From: Bacteroides intestinalis
GTDB taxonomy: Bacteria > Bacteroidota > Bacteroidia > Bacteroidales > Bacteroidaceae
NCBI RefSeq assembly: GCF_902364365.1
Contig: NZ_CABJDN010000015.1
Span: forward strand, 1 to 64,000
Length of the DNA: 64,000 nucleotides
Reading direction: 5' to 3'
The translations under genes were made by a program, and so were the position numbers. Each line of letters begins with the position of its first letter. Positions within the stretch are counted from its first letter, which is position 1. Positions 27,387-35,887 of the stretch are shown in pieces. The notes beneath the pieces are model-generated. The model was not told where the DNA came from. It did no database searches and saw only the letters and a list, made by a program, of their open reading frames with translations.

Positions 27387-27731
27387 TTAAACATGAATCG
27401 TTTTCAGTCTCTCCCATTGCACATCCTTATACTTGATGGATATGGGCTCTTCTTTCGGCTGTTCCGGCAGTGGTTTGCCTGAGTAGTAGTAGGCTCTTCC
27501 ATGCAGGTACATATCGGCTATCTCGGCAGCCAATTCCTCTTCTTCCAGCTCAGGCTGAAATACCACGCAGATGACCGGACAGGCTCTCTCCTGCCCTTCC
27601 TTGCGCACCGCCTCCCTTATCGGCTTCTCTTTCTCCTTTCCGGAAGAAAGTGCTTTCTTCTTTTTCCGAAAGTAAAAGTGAAGCGTGACACAGGCGAGTA
27701 TGGCAACCAGTATCAAATCCACTACGTTCAT
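27387..27731 (-). CDS. Membrane-anchored transfer operon protein
   Basis: The 114-residue protein has one N-terminal membrane helix (MNVVDLILVAILACVTLHFYF) followed by a basic stretch and a cytoplasmic part with FQPELEEEELAAEIADMYLHGRAYY. I chose the ATG that overlaps the preceding stop as ATGA. The 14-base motif TACTTTCGGAAAAA is read through here as codons for Tyr-Phe-Arg-Lys. Family not recognised. Confidence 0.65.
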   Translation of the reverse strand: MNVVDLILVAILACVTLHFYFRKKKKALSSGKEKEKPIREAVRKEGQERACPVICVVFQPELEEEELAAEIADMYLHGRAYYYSGKPLPEQPKEEPISIKYKDVQWERLKTIHV

Positions 27732-27940
27732 AAGAGTTGCCAGATAATGAGCCAAGTGACCAATGCCGTGATATAGGTGATGATGGCCTCTTTGGTGCGC
27801 TCGTGGTTGCTTATCAGCTTTTTAAGTACCGCTAGTCCGGCACATAGAAAGCCTACCCCTATCAGCATGGCGCCTATTTCACGGTATAAGGAGATCAGGC
27901 CGGATACATTTGTATCGGCTAACAATATGATAATAAGCAT
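27728..27940 (-). CDS. Small two-helix membrane protein of the transfer operon
   Basis: The 70-residue product has hydrophobic segments at about 2-12, 20-42 and 52-68. It is coupled by an ATGA overlap to the next gene. No family is recognised; it lies between traO and traE. Confidence 0.58.
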   Translation of the reverse strand: MLIIILLADTNVSGLISLYREIGAMLIGVGFLCAGLAVLKKLISNHERTKEAIITYITALVTWLIIWQLL

Positions 27941-27958
27941 GGTGATATGATTTGTCGG

Positions 27959-28537
27959 TTAGTAGAGCAGTATCTTTATTCCTACGTTCCAGACAGTGTT
28001 CCACTTGTCAATGGATAGGGGATTCCAATGTTGTTGTATGCGGGCAAGCAATGCCGTTCGGGGCAGGATGAATACTTCCAGTTCCGTTTCCAGTTTCGGG
28101 CCGATGATGAAGTTGTATTCCTTATCGGGGTGGCGGACGTATTCTGTACCGATGAATCCTCCCAGGCCGATGCCCCAGTAAACGGATTTCAGGTTGCAGG
28201 CCAGGGTTCTGTAATAACCGCCGTCCACAAAAAAGTCCTTACCCTTGTCATGTATCGTTTCGGGAATCGTTTCTTCCGGGTTCAAGGTAGAGACTTGCGG
28301 TAGGTTGGCTGTATATTCGTAAGGTTTCTCAAAATAGCTAAACCCGGCTTTCCAATAGCTTGTCCGGTTGATGTATCTGGAAAAGGACAGGTTGTAATAG
28401 TTGCCTGCATTGCCGAACAGGTTAGTGCCGTAGTTCAATTCAAGTGCCGGGATGTTCTCATAATGGCGTTGCGCAAAAGCGCTTACGGTGCATAACAGCA
28501 GGCTAAGGCTGATAGCAGTCAGTCTGATGTGTTCCAT
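27959..28537 (-). CDS. traO: TraO-like outer-membrane protein
   Basis: The 192-residue protein has a signal peptide (ISLSLLLCTVSAFAQ) and alternating beta strands with a C-terminal aromatic, consistent with a small outer-membrane barrel of the TraO type (NLSFSRYINRTSYWKAGFSYFEKP, GIGLGGFIGTEYV). It is the first gene of the transfer operon here, whereas in CTnDOT traO lies late, after traN. Confidence 0.8.
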   Translation of the reverse strand: MEHIRLTAISLSLLLCTVSAFAQRHYENIPALELNYGTNLFGNAGNYYNLSFSRYINRTSYWKAGFSYFEKPYEYTANLPQVSTLNPEETIPETIHDKGKDFFVDGGYYRTLACNLKSVYWGIGLGGFIGTEYVRHPDKEYNFIIGPKLETELEVFILPRTALLARIQQHWNPLSIDKWNTVWNVGIKILLY

Positions 28538-28660
28538 GGGAATTACTCTTTAGGTTATTAATGTTATATATTTTTCTATTTGTCTCATACGGTGTTTCCA
28601 ATTTACGCGGATTCCTGTCGGCAGAACCGAATCAAGGTGCTTATCGCGTTGTTTTCGCTC

Positions 28661-28691
28661 CAAACATATAGATTATATACGGGAGGACAAA
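28661..28691 (-). promoter_or_regulatory. Promoter of the transfer operon
   Basis: On the - strand TTTG (28691-28688) and TATGTTTG (28668-28661) are separated by exactly 19 bases, the Bacteroides consensus. Transcription would start near 28654, giving a leader of about 115 bases before traO. The rest of 28538-28846 holds only the Crp terminator. Confidence 0.7.
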
Positions 28692-28785
28692 TTTTATGAA
28701 GGGCTTTTAAAGGGCCTTTCGTGTTTATTTAATGTGCATTAAAAAATACATGTGCCGTAAACCGGCAGGTGTGGAATAATTCTAC

Positions 28786-28834
28786 AGAAAAAAGCCGGAT
28801 AGGATTAGTTGTGTAAAACTGTCCTGCCCGGCTT
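28786..28834 (-). terminator. Terminator of the Crp-like gene, containing an iteron-like sequence
   Basis: Read on the - strand, AAGCCGG-type arms (28834-28828 and 28798-28792) flank a loop and run into six T. The loop contains 28807-28825, which matches the origin iterons at 17 of 19 positions. It lies 13 bases after the Crp-like stop. Confidence 0.65.
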
Positions 28835-28846
28835 ATAGGGTTTGGT

Positions 28847-29440
28847 TTATATGCGCTTTCGGATGTTGCTCAATGCTTGTGGCGTGATGCCGATATAACT
28901 TGCTATGTCTTTTAAGGGTATTGAACGTAACAGCCATTTTTCATTGGCCAAAAGCGCTTTGTAACGCGCTTCGGCATCCAGTGTGTAAAACTCCTCTTCC
29001 CTTATTATTTTGCGGTTGATGGATCTTACCAAATGTATTCTGGCCAGCTTGTTGAAATTGATGGATAACTCATATAGCTGATGAAGATCTTTTTTGGGCA
29101 ATCTCCAGATCTTGCATGGCTCCAATGCCTTGATATTGTAGTGGGCATGGTGTTCTTCATGTGAAAGGAAAAAATTGATGAACTCTTTGGCTTGGATAAA
29201 CCGTGCTGAAATCTCTCTATTCTCTTTGTCCGGAAACCATAACCGGACGATGCCGGATTCCAGATAATAGAGGTAGCATACTTCCTCGCCCCTGGTGACG
29301 AGGTGTTCTCCCTTTTTGATATGGATAAGCTCGAAATGAGCATCAAGATACGCCTTTTCTTCGTCTGTCATCCGCACGTGAAGATGGGCGCCCATTACCA
29401 TGAGCGTCTCATCTATCAGGGTGGCAATTGTTTGAACCAT
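28847..29440 (-). CDS. Crp/Fnr-family regulator
   Basis: The protein has about 197 residues: an N-terminal cyclic-nucleotide-binding-like domain (EKAYLDAHFELIHIKKGEHLVTRGEEVCYLYYLESGIVRL) and a C-terminal winged helix with LLRSIPLKDIASYIGITPQALSNIRKRI. The usual ligand-binding residues are not obvious, as in many Bacteroidetes members of this family. I chose the ATG starting MVQTIATL; an upstream frame would run through the hairpins of the leader. Between rep and tra, it may regulate transfer. Confidence 0.85.
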   Translation of the reverse strand: MVQTIATLIDETLMVMGAHLHVRMTDEEKAYLDAHFELIHIKKGEHLVTRGEEVCYLYYLESGIVRLWFPDKENREISARFIQAKEFINFFLSHEEHHAHYNIKALEPCKIWRLPKKDLHQLYELSINFNKLARIHLVRSINRKIIREEEFYTLDAEARYKALLANEKWLLRSIPLKDIASYIGITPQALSNIRKRI

Positions 29441-29684
29441 TGAATTTGTTTTATGTTTATATAAGGGTACGGAAACGTACCCTCTAACATGGACGTGGCG
29501 TTCCAACAACAAAGGCACGCCCCGTACCAGTTTCATACTGGTACAGGCATGCGCCTGTTGTTGTTAATTCCTTAACGATAGATGCCACTCTTTTGTTAGA
29601 CAGACGGACGTATGTAAAAAGCGGGCTGCCAATTTTCTGACAATCCGCTGCAAAGATACTATTTTATGGTTTTTGTTCCAACTT
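29441..29684 (-). promoter_or_regulatory. Promoter and structured leader of the Crp-like gene
   Basis: TATCTTTG on the - strand (29658-29651) fits a Bacteroides -7 box; a perfect -33 box is missing. The 200-base leader contains a perfect seven-base stem with a four-base loop (GGGTACG, 29465-29482), and a larger imperfect palindrome of about 60 bases around 29505-29563 whose core is GTACCAG/CTGGTAC. This amount of structure suggests post-transcriptional control or attenuation. Confidence 0.5.
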
Positions 29685-30815
29685 TTAGGGATTTAAGTTG
29701 ACGGCAAGGTCTTCTGGACGAATGCCTACTACCTTTATATAGATATCCCGGTAGATGTTCTCCTTAATCTCCTTGTCCTCTTCAGAATAAAGCCATGCGG
29801 TAAATTCATGATAATATTCGCCGGTTCCCAATTTAAAGAAATCCTTATATTGATAATGTCTGCTCACGGGAATGCCTTTCTTGTTTAACAAGAAGCATGA
29901 TTTAAGCGCATCGTGATATTGCGAGGTCAGTATCGCCTTTATCTTTTCGTCGAAATATTCCAATGTTTCCTGGTCAAAGAAAAACTGTACGGTGTAGGGC
30001 CACTTCTCCCCTTTTCCTTTGATGTACTGGTATTGGAATTTGGTTCTCTCCAGCTTTTTGTTGATACCGTTTAAGATGCTGGTCACCTTCTTCTTCCGGT
30101 CATGGTTGTCCTTTACCGTTACATCAAATTCCTTGGCAAGTTGGTCAACCGTAACGGTGAAATAAGGTGCTTGTCCTTGGTCAATCTTATACTTGATCAG
30201 GTAAATCATTTTCGCCAGGTTCAGATAAAACTTGCGGTAGCCTTTGCGGTTGGGCAGGTTACGGTAGTCTTTCAGTTCCAGCAGATTGTATTCGGTAAGC
30301 AAAGTATTCATCAGATCTTTGCTCAGATGCACGTTGTAATTCCGCTTGGTGCGCTTTTTCGTGCCGAAGTTATCCTTTATCTCAAAGCGGTCCAGTATTT
30401 GAATGAACTTATATTGCGTCTTGCCGTTCATGGCGTATGCTACACTGAGGTTGGATGTCCCTAAACGGTATAACGCCGCTTCAAAGGTGTTCTCTATCGG
30501 ATGCTCTATCTTTTGGCCGTTCTGTTCGGTGATATATACCGGACGTTGGTTGCTGAACAGGAAATCAAGCTGCTTCTCGGTCAGTTTTCGTTGCAACTTG
30601 GTTCGTTCATACCCCATGACCTCACAAAAATCGTTGATGGAGAACCAGCAGTCGCCGAACAGATCTTTCATTTGTGAAGATGCCACGTAAATGATAATGT
30701 CAGACATGACAGTGCCGCCTGCATCAAATAGAACTTCCAATACTTTCGTGTTGGAAGACTCGCTGAGAGTCCTGGGGACTCTGCTCAACTCTTTTTGTGT
30801 ATTACTTTCCTTCAT
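29685..30815 (-). CDS. Replication initiator protein, Rep_3 type, replicon 1
   Basis: This 376-residue protein resembles Rep_3/RepB initiators of Bacteroides plasmids. It has two winged-helix-like halves: an N-terminal part with WFSINDFCEVMGYERTKLQRKL and a C-terminal part with YFTVTVDQLAKEFDV then KKKVTSILNGINKKL. It is homologous along its length to the protein at 62046 (for example the shared FxTKKxTKRxY segment) but clearly diverged. Nine iterons lie just upstream of its start. It should bind them to open the origin and control copy number. Confidence 0.9.
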   Translation of the reverse strand: MKESNTQKELSRVPRTLSESSNTKVLEVLFDAGGTVMSDIIIYVASSQMKDLFGDCWFSINDFCEVMGYERTKLQRKLTEKQLDFLFSNQRPVYITEQNGQKIEHPIENTFEAALYRLGTSNLSVAYAMNGKTQYKFIQILDRFEIKDNFGTKKRTKRNYNVHLSKDLMNTLLTEYNLLELKDYRNLPNRKGYRKFYLNLAKMIYLIKYKIDQGQAPYFTVTVDQLAKEFDVTVKDNHDRKKKVTSILNGINKKLERTKFQYQYIKGKGEKWPYTVQFFFDQETLEYFDEKIKAILTSQYHDALKSCFLLNKKGIPVSRHYQYKDFFKLGTGEYYHEFTAWLYSEEDKEIKENIYRDIYIKVVGIRPEDLAVNLNP

Positions 30816-30929
30816 AGGCGGACACTTGTTGTTTACTGATGCAAAGATACGTTTTTTTACGGAGATAGTGAATCTAACTCCCTATAAATGAAGATTCCAA
30901 AGCATTTTTTTCGTGCTGTTTCTTGATTT

Positions 30930-31412
30930 AGTTGTGTAAAAGTGTCCCGACTACGGCTGTTTCCGATCCCCCAGTTGTGTAAAAGTGTCCCGAATGGCCG
31001 GTTTAGTTGTGCAGAAGTGTCCCGGATTCCTGATTTAGTTGTGTAAAAGTGTCCCGAATGCAGATTCTAGTTGTGTAAAAGTATCCCGACTTTCCTGTTC
31101 AGTTGTGCAGAAGTGTCCCGAATAGTCGGTTAGTTGTGCAGAAGTGTCCCGGTTACGAGAAGATGCCAGTAAGTGCTAACTTGCAATAATATAGTTGATT
31201 ATACGGAAAACCTCCCTTATTAGTTGTGTAAAAGTGTCCCACAAATACTTAAATCCCTAAAAACCTAAATAAAACGAAGAAATGATTTTGTTACCGTATT
31301 CTTACTTTCGGAAAAAATTTTGAGGTGGAAACAAGTAGAGGTTTGAATTCTTTAACATATTGTCCAGGATAATAGGCAAAGGGATTTTTCCGCAGTTGTG
31401 TAAAAGTGTCCC
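30930..31412. repeat. Origin iterons, replicon 1
   Basis: Nine direct repeats of AGTTGTGTAAAAGTGTCCC (with TGCAGAAG variants) start at 30930, 30973, 31005, 31037, 31069, 31101, 31132, 31222 and 31394. Spacing is 31-32 bases in the core, about three helix turns. They lie between rep and the partition genes, so this is very probably the origin. Between iterons 8 and 9 the region is AT-rich and contains TACTTTCGGAAAAA at 31303-31316. Confidence 0.92.
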
Positions 31413-31507
31413 GGTTCAATGCCGGCCTTCACTAAAACGGTGTGCAAAAATAACGCCTGCCCGACGGATGCAGTCGAACAGGCGTATATATTTTTCCGAA
31501 AGTAGAA

Positions 31508-31990
31508 TCAGATGCTCATATACTTCTTCAGTATCGCTTGAATCTCCTTGTTATGGCTGGTCAATATGTCTTCAAGAATGTTGTTTGCGATGTTGTGCAT
31601 TCCTAATCCAGTGGCCATAGCAATCTGCTTCAGCTTTCTGTGGGTTTCGCTGGATATCCGGATTACTTCGGTGTTCTTTAATTTTCGCTCTTCCAGATAT
31701 TCCGAGAATTTTTTTCCGCAGACTTTGCTTTCTTCTGTTTTTGGAGAAGACTGCACGGAAGGTTTGGATTCCGGCTTTTCCATTTGTTCCGGCTGAGGTT
31801 CTTGGACGGTTTCTTTGACTGGAGCCGATTCTTTCACCTCTTCATGGATGGGGTGCTCAATCGCAGGTTGGGGGATAGTGCTTTCCGCAACACTTCCGAT
31901 CTGCTGGATTTCCTGCTCTTTCTTACTGGCGCTTTGCAGCAAGAGTTTTCTCATGGCGGCTGATGATGTCCTTTCTTTGTTGGTTGCCAT
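31508..31990 (-). CDS. DUF3408-like DNA-binding protein, partner of ParA
   Basis: The 160-residue protein has a long disordered N-terminal half rich in P, E, Q and K, and a C-terminal ribbon-helix-helix-like part (EVIRISSETHRKLKQIAMATGLGMHNIANNILEDIL, about 108-143). Such proteins follow ParA-like genes in Bacteroidales elements and probably act as the centromere-binding partition protein. It starts four bases after the ParA stop. Confidence 0.75.
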   Translation of the reverse strand: MATNKERTSSAAMRKLLLQSASKKEQEIQQIGSVAESTIPQPAIEHPIHEEVKESAPVKETVQEPQPEQMEKPESKPSVQSSPKTEESKVCGKKFSEYLEERKLKNTEVIRISSETHRKLKQIAMATGLGMHNIANNILEDILTSHNKEIQAILKKYMSI

Positions 31991-31994
31991 AGCT

Positions 31995-32693
31995 TTATTC
32001 TCCTATATGGTTACAGATTAATTCCAATACCTCTTCACAGAAAGCATCACAGGGATGATGGTACGCTTTACTCAGCGTACTTAAATTGCGTTGATAGTCA
32101 ACCCTTGAATCCTTGATGTAGTTTTGCATCAACTCGAAAGGCAAGGTTTTTTTATTTTTCAAAATTTCTTTGAACTCCAGCACATTCGGAAGAACACGGT
32201 TCATAACACCACGCACGGTAGTCTTTTTACCAATCTTTCGACGGCTTTCGATAATCCCTTCATAGATGTTATAGTAAAAGGTCAATGTAGGTCTTAAATC
32301 GGTCTGGTTCGGTTCGAAGGGAATGATGATCACGTCAACGAAGTGCAGCGTTTCAACTACACCGTTTTGTTTCAGGTTACCCGGAAAATCGACAAGTATA
32401 ATGTCGTAATTGTCCTGAAGGAAATCCAGTTGGTTGATGAACTCTGAGGAAGAGATATTGATAACCTCATATTCTTCTTCCTTTTTCATGATTCCGTCCT
32501 CGGCTTCGTCCTCACGTAATTTTCCGATAGTGTTCTGCATGTCGTCGATATCCACCACGGCAATGGATAAGCCCCCCTCTTCGTTTGACTGCGAATGAAT
32601 ATAACCTGCAAACAAAGCTGTCAGCGTAGACTTCCCTACCCCGCCCTTGGGATTCTCAAAAGCTACGACTACTCCTGGTAATATTTGTCCCAT
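31995..32693 (-). CDS. parA: ParA-like partition ATPase
   Basis: The protein has about 232 residues with the deviant Walker A PKGGVGKST (15-23), the switch AVVDIDDMQN and the Walker B-like IILVDFPGN. It matches ParA-type ATPases of Bacteroidales plasmids and conjugative elements. I chose the ATG before GQILPGVVV because the longer frame adds a hydrophobic extension across the promoter region. TATATTTG on the - strand (32724-32717) is a likely -7 box. Confidence 0.88.
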   Translation of the reverse strand: MGQILPGVVVAFENPKGGVGKSTLTALFAGYIHSQSNEEGGLSIAVVDIDDMQNTIGKLREDEAEDGIMKKEEEYEVINISSSEFINQLDFLQDNYDIILVDFPGNLKQNGVVETLHFVDVIIIPFEPNQTDLRPTLTFYYNIYEGIIESRRKIGKKTTVRGVMNRVLPNVLEFKEILKNKKTLPFELMQNYIKDSRVDYQRNLSTLSKAYHHPCDAFCEEVLELICNHIGE

Positions 32694-32880
32694 AATGTAC
32701 GTTTTTAAGTATGTGCGCAAATATATAAATAATAAATTAAATAATTGCATACTTTTATAATTAATTTATTATACACTTTTTTACTTAATTGTATAAGTAA
32801 TTACATATATAAATATAAATATAAATATGTACATACTTAATCTTATAATTAAGTATGTATGTTCATACTTTGTAATAATA
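32694..32880. promoter_or_regulatory. AT-rich palindromic region, possible parS or operator
   Basis: This region is very AT-rich and carries several copies of AAGTATG or its complement (near 32707, 32747, 32833, 32851 and 32872). Two of them form a perfect 11-base inverted repeat ACATACTTAAT / ATTAAGTATGT at 32831-32858. Lying directly upstream of parA, it is a good candidate for an autoregulatory site or centromere. Confidence 0.5.
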
Positions 32881-32919
32881 TAATTAGTAATTATGTATTT
32901 TGTAACTAATGGCTTTCCG

Positions 32920-33126
32920 TTCGCCTGTTACAATGTGCGTAGTTACTTTGTAACAAAGTGAGCGGTTAATCTGGATTAAGAAATCAAGACTTTTGTCTGG
33001 TTTTGTTTCACAGCTGAGTATTATTGTATATCTTTGCTAATGCAAGGTATGTTTTTGTGGGTACAAAAAACCTTGCGACAGCCGAGCTGCCGACCAATGT
33101 TCGTTACACTCACATACTCTGTATAT
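32920..33126 (+). other. Candidate origin of transfer and mob promoter
   Basis: The stretch before mobB holds inverted repeats typical of transfer origins: GTTAC/GTAAC near 32942-32953 and a 35-base hairpin at 33042-33076 made of GCAAGGT/ACCTTGC outer arms and TTTTTGT/ACAAAAA inner arms. TATCTTTG at 33029-33036 fits a -7 promoter box for mobB. No nick site can be identified by eye. Confidence 0.5.
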
Positions 33127-33435
33127 ATGAAAGAGAATCGAGATATAAGTATAAAGATCCGCTTGACGGAAGCCGAGAAAGAACAGCTTCTTCAACGTTC
33201 AAAGGAAGAGGGAAAATCCCTTTCTTCCTTTATCAGAGAGTCTGCCTTGAAAGGCAGAAGCATATCGAAAACCGATGTGCAAATGATATATGAACTTCGT
33301 AAAATAGGAGCCAATATCAACCAGCTTGCCAAACATATCAATACGCTTCCGTCCGATGAAAATATATTGTATTCATTGGATCGGATTAACCAATACCTTT
33401 CGGATGTAGAAACCATTAACCGGAAATTGTTATGA
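33127..33435 (+). CDS. mobB: MobB-like relaxosome protein
   Basis: The protein has about 102 residues: an N-terminal ribbon-helix-helix (DISIKIRLTEAEKEQLLQRSKEEGKSLSSFIRE) and a C-terminal helical part with ELRKIGANINQLAKHIN, the MobC/MobB signature of auxiliary relaxosome proteins. It overlaps mobA by four bases. I chose the ATG before KENRDIS; the upstream frame runs through the candidate transfer-origin hairpin. Confidence 0.87.
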   Translation: MKENRDISIKIRLTEAEKEQLLQRSKEEGKSLSSFIRESALKGRSISKTDVQMIYELRKIGANINQLAKHINTLPSDENILYSLDRINQYLSDVETINRKLL

Positions 33436-34832
33436 TAGCCGAGATACAACCTTCTTTCTCATCCCACCTGTCCATGAGCCGGAAAATTGAATACCAGCTT
33501 TCCAAGGTCAAGGAAGGAAACGGAAAAGTGCTTTACACCTCCACTGGTGACGAACTGGCCGCCATGCCAGCCTACATGAAACTTATCTCCCAGTTGAATG
33601 ACCGGGTGAAACTACCTTATGCGGAATTTATTCTGAGCCTCTATCCGGGAGAAAGCCTTTCCGATGAACAGTGGCTTTCTCTTGCCGGGGAATATATCGA
33701 GAGGATGGGGTACGGAAAGTCCTGTTATGCCGTTGTCCTAAATACCGACAAGGCACACAGCCATGTGCATGTGCTGCTGACCACAATTGATGAAGAAGGC
33801 AAAAGCATTCCTTCCGGAAATAATTACAGCCGTTCCGAAAAGATCTCAAGGGAACTGGAGCAGAAGTACGGTCTGTTGCCTTTGGAAAGGGAAGGAGGCA
33901 AGAGAACCACGTTGGGAGAGGCGCAATACCGTAACTATTATTTCGATGCGGCCTTGAAGAAAGCCATGCGTAGTTATAATTACAAGGATAAGGTATCGGC
34001 TGTCCTGGAACAATCCGATACATACCGGTCTTTGAATAAACCCTTGCAAGAAATAAAATTGGCCAATGAAGAATGGCGTGTCCTATTGGGGGATGAAAGC
34101 TATGACAACCTTTTCGCATTGCTGGAAAAAGGAGGTTTTTTCAACCCCTTGTTCAAGGATGAACTGTTACAACAGCTTGACCGCATCTACTCTTTTTCCG
34201 AAAGTACATCCGATTTCCGAAGGAACCTGGAACAAGAAGGATTGTATATGCGTCTGGTCACCAAGAAGGACAAATCCTATTATGTCTATGGCATCAAGGA
34301 TTCAGGCTTTTACCTGAAGGACGTTTCACTTCCTCAGAAATATCGTTTTGGTAATATTCGTTTTGATGGCCGGGGCATGAGCGCCGATGAACAGAAGCAT
34401 TATCTCTATGACCATGTGTTTAAGGCATTGAACGCTTCTTTAGGCTATGAGGATTTTAAGAAAAGGTTGGCGGAAGAATCGATCCGTGTGACGGAACATG
34501 TAAACAGCAAAGGCGCATACGGGATTTCCTTTTATATGGAAAACGTGGAAAATGCTCATGTCTTTAAAGGTGCGGATCTTTCCCGTAAGCTCACTTATCA
34601 GAATATCCAGAAGCATTTCGATGGTGTGGCTGTCGGTCTCTCGCCACATATCGATAGGGTAGGGGAGTTCCGTGAGCGGGTGGATCGTGAGGCTTTCTAT
34701 ATGCAGGGTGGGGGAGTTATGGCCATTCCGGAACTTGACATTACCGGCAGCGGGAAGAAGTCGCAAGAGGATGATCTCATACCGTCCAAAAAGAAACGGA
34801 AACGCAAGAGTGGTCCCGATTTCTCATTATGA
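33432..34832 (+). CDS. mobA: MobA relaxase
   Basis: This 466-residue relaxase carries the metal-binding HSHVHVLLTTID motif (109-120) and preceding segments of the MobP type (LSLYPGE..EYIERMGYGKSCYAVVLNTDKA). It would nick the plasmid at the transfer origin and pilot the strand. The C-terminal 250 residues are less conserved and end in a lysine-rich tail. The exact 14-base TTTTTCCGAAAGTA motif occurs in the coding region at 34193-34206. Confidence 0.9.
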   Translation: MIAEIQPSFSSHLSMSRKIEYQLSKVKEGNGKVLYTSTGDELAAMPAYMKLISQLNDRVKLPYAEFILSLYPGESLSDEQWLSLAGEYIERMGYGKSCYAVVLNTDKAHSHVHVLLTTIDEEGKSIPSGNNYSRSEKISRELEQKYGLLPLEREGGKRTTLGEAQYRNYYFDAALKKAMRSYNYKDKVSAVLEQSDTYRSLNKPLQEIKLANEEWRVLLGDESYDNLFALLEKGGFFNPLFKDELLQQLDRIYSFSESTSDFRRNLEQEGLYMRLVTKKDKSYYVYGIKDSGFYLKDVSLPQKYRFGNIRFDGRGMSADEQKHYLYDHVFKALNASLGYEDFKKRLAEESIRVTEHVNSKGAYGISFYMENVENAHVFKGADLSRKLTYQNIQKHFDGVAVGLSPHIDRVGEFRERVDREAFYMQGGGVMAIPELDITGSGKKSQEDDLIPSKKKRKRKSGPDFSL

Positions 34833-34859
34833 TGAATACTAACTTAATATATTTGCTTT

Positions 34860-35843
34860 ATGAATTATCAGACCGTTTTACAGAATTATCATCCCACTGA
34901 ACAGGGGGATTTCATGTTGAGATATGAGATAGGTGGCCGGGGATATGTCGTTTACTCACCGGAGAAGGATGCGTTGTCTTGTATTGAATTACATGGCTTT
35001 TCCGAGCTTACTCCTTGGCAATTGGCTTTTGTTCTTTCCTTGGATATGCAGCAGATGAAAGAACAGGACGAGCTTTCTCTCTTCGTATGTTGTAAGCGAG
35101 AAAAGCTCTTGTCTTATCTTTTCGATGTGGAGGAAAGCGAAACCGTCTTGAAGACAAAGCACGTGTCCGGTTGGCAGGGCTATCTGATGATGGATATCCA
35201 TAAGCCGGACAGGGTACGGAACGTGTTCCAGTTCCATCCGGAAACGAAAGAAGCCCGTTTGGTCTTTGATAACCGTTTATGTGTCGCTTCCCTTCGTGAG
35301 AAAGAAAAAGGAAAGCTCATCCATCTCTGTTGGAGTCCTTCTGTCTTTGCTGCCATCGATAAGGGAGGAGAGCGTACCGCACCGGCTTATCTGTTGGCTT
35401 CTGATGCTGCCTTGTTGCATGGGTATGCCATGAAACAGATTGCGGAATGCTTTGCCGGTACACCGGTTGAAGAACGGGTTATCGGTATTCATGTAGGGGA
35501 TAATGTCTATGAGGCCTTGTCTTTTGTGTGCTATTACGTCCGTAACGTGCAGGATGAATATTTGGTTATTCCTGAGCGGAAAGATGGGATGGTGATTCTT
35601 GAAACCCCGAAATGGAATCCGATACGCCAGGCTAACTTCGTGGCTTCACTGAACAAGATGGCGGTTGACCAGGCGAAGAAACGCTATCCGGAAATGGAGG
35701 TTCCGAATGAACGGCCATTCACGTGCCTCTCTTTTGCCCGGAAGTCTTTCGTCTATTTCCCGGATCTGAAGGTGTATCAGGAGGTGTTCTTGAAGATGTA
35801 TTTGGGGTTGGTGAGGTTACAGGAGGTGCATTTGCTGGGGTAA
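34860..35843 (+). CDS. Uncharacterised protein downstream of mobA
   Basis: The 327-residue soluble protein has no signal peptide or membrane helix. Visible segments include YEIGGRGYVVYSPEKDALSCIE near the start, IHLCWSPSVFAAIDKGG in the middle and EVPNERPFTCLSFARKSFVYF near the end. It starts 27 bases after mobA in the same direction, so it probably belongs to the mob operon. I do not recognise a family. Confidence 0.65.
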   Translation: MNYQTVLQNYHPTEQGDFMLRYEIGGRGYVVYSPEKDALSCIELHGFSELTPWQLAFVLSLDMQQMKEQDELSLFVCCKREKLLSYLFDVEESETVLKTKHVSGWQGYLMMDIHKPDRVRNVFQFHPETKEARLVFDNRLCVASLREKEKGKLIHLCWSPSVFAAIDKGGERTAPAYLLASDAALLHGYAMKQIAECFAGTPVEERVIGIHVGDNVYEALSFVCYYVRNVQDEYLVIPERKDGMVILETPKWNPIRQANFVASLNKMAVDQAKKRYPEMEVPNERPFTCLSFARKSFVYFPDLKVYQEVFLKMYLGLVRLQEVHLLG

Positions 35844-35887
35844 GGAACAATTGCAGTGCTGCTTATAAAATAGTGGCACTACTATTG

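Noticed and set aside
21529..29536. Longer upstream starts for traM, traI and the Crp-like gene
   Set aside because: They would overlap neighbouring genes or run through leader hairpins, and would hide the membrane helix, signal peptide or family-typical start. Internal ATG codons fit better.
30930..31412. Possible CRISPR array
   Set aside because: Repeats are 19 bases with only 12-13 bases between them and with internal variants, next to a rep gene and without cas genes. They are iterons.
33628..34119. A 163-codon - strand frame inside mobA
   Set aside because: It is antisense to the conserved relaxase motifs and has no start context or recognisable domain.
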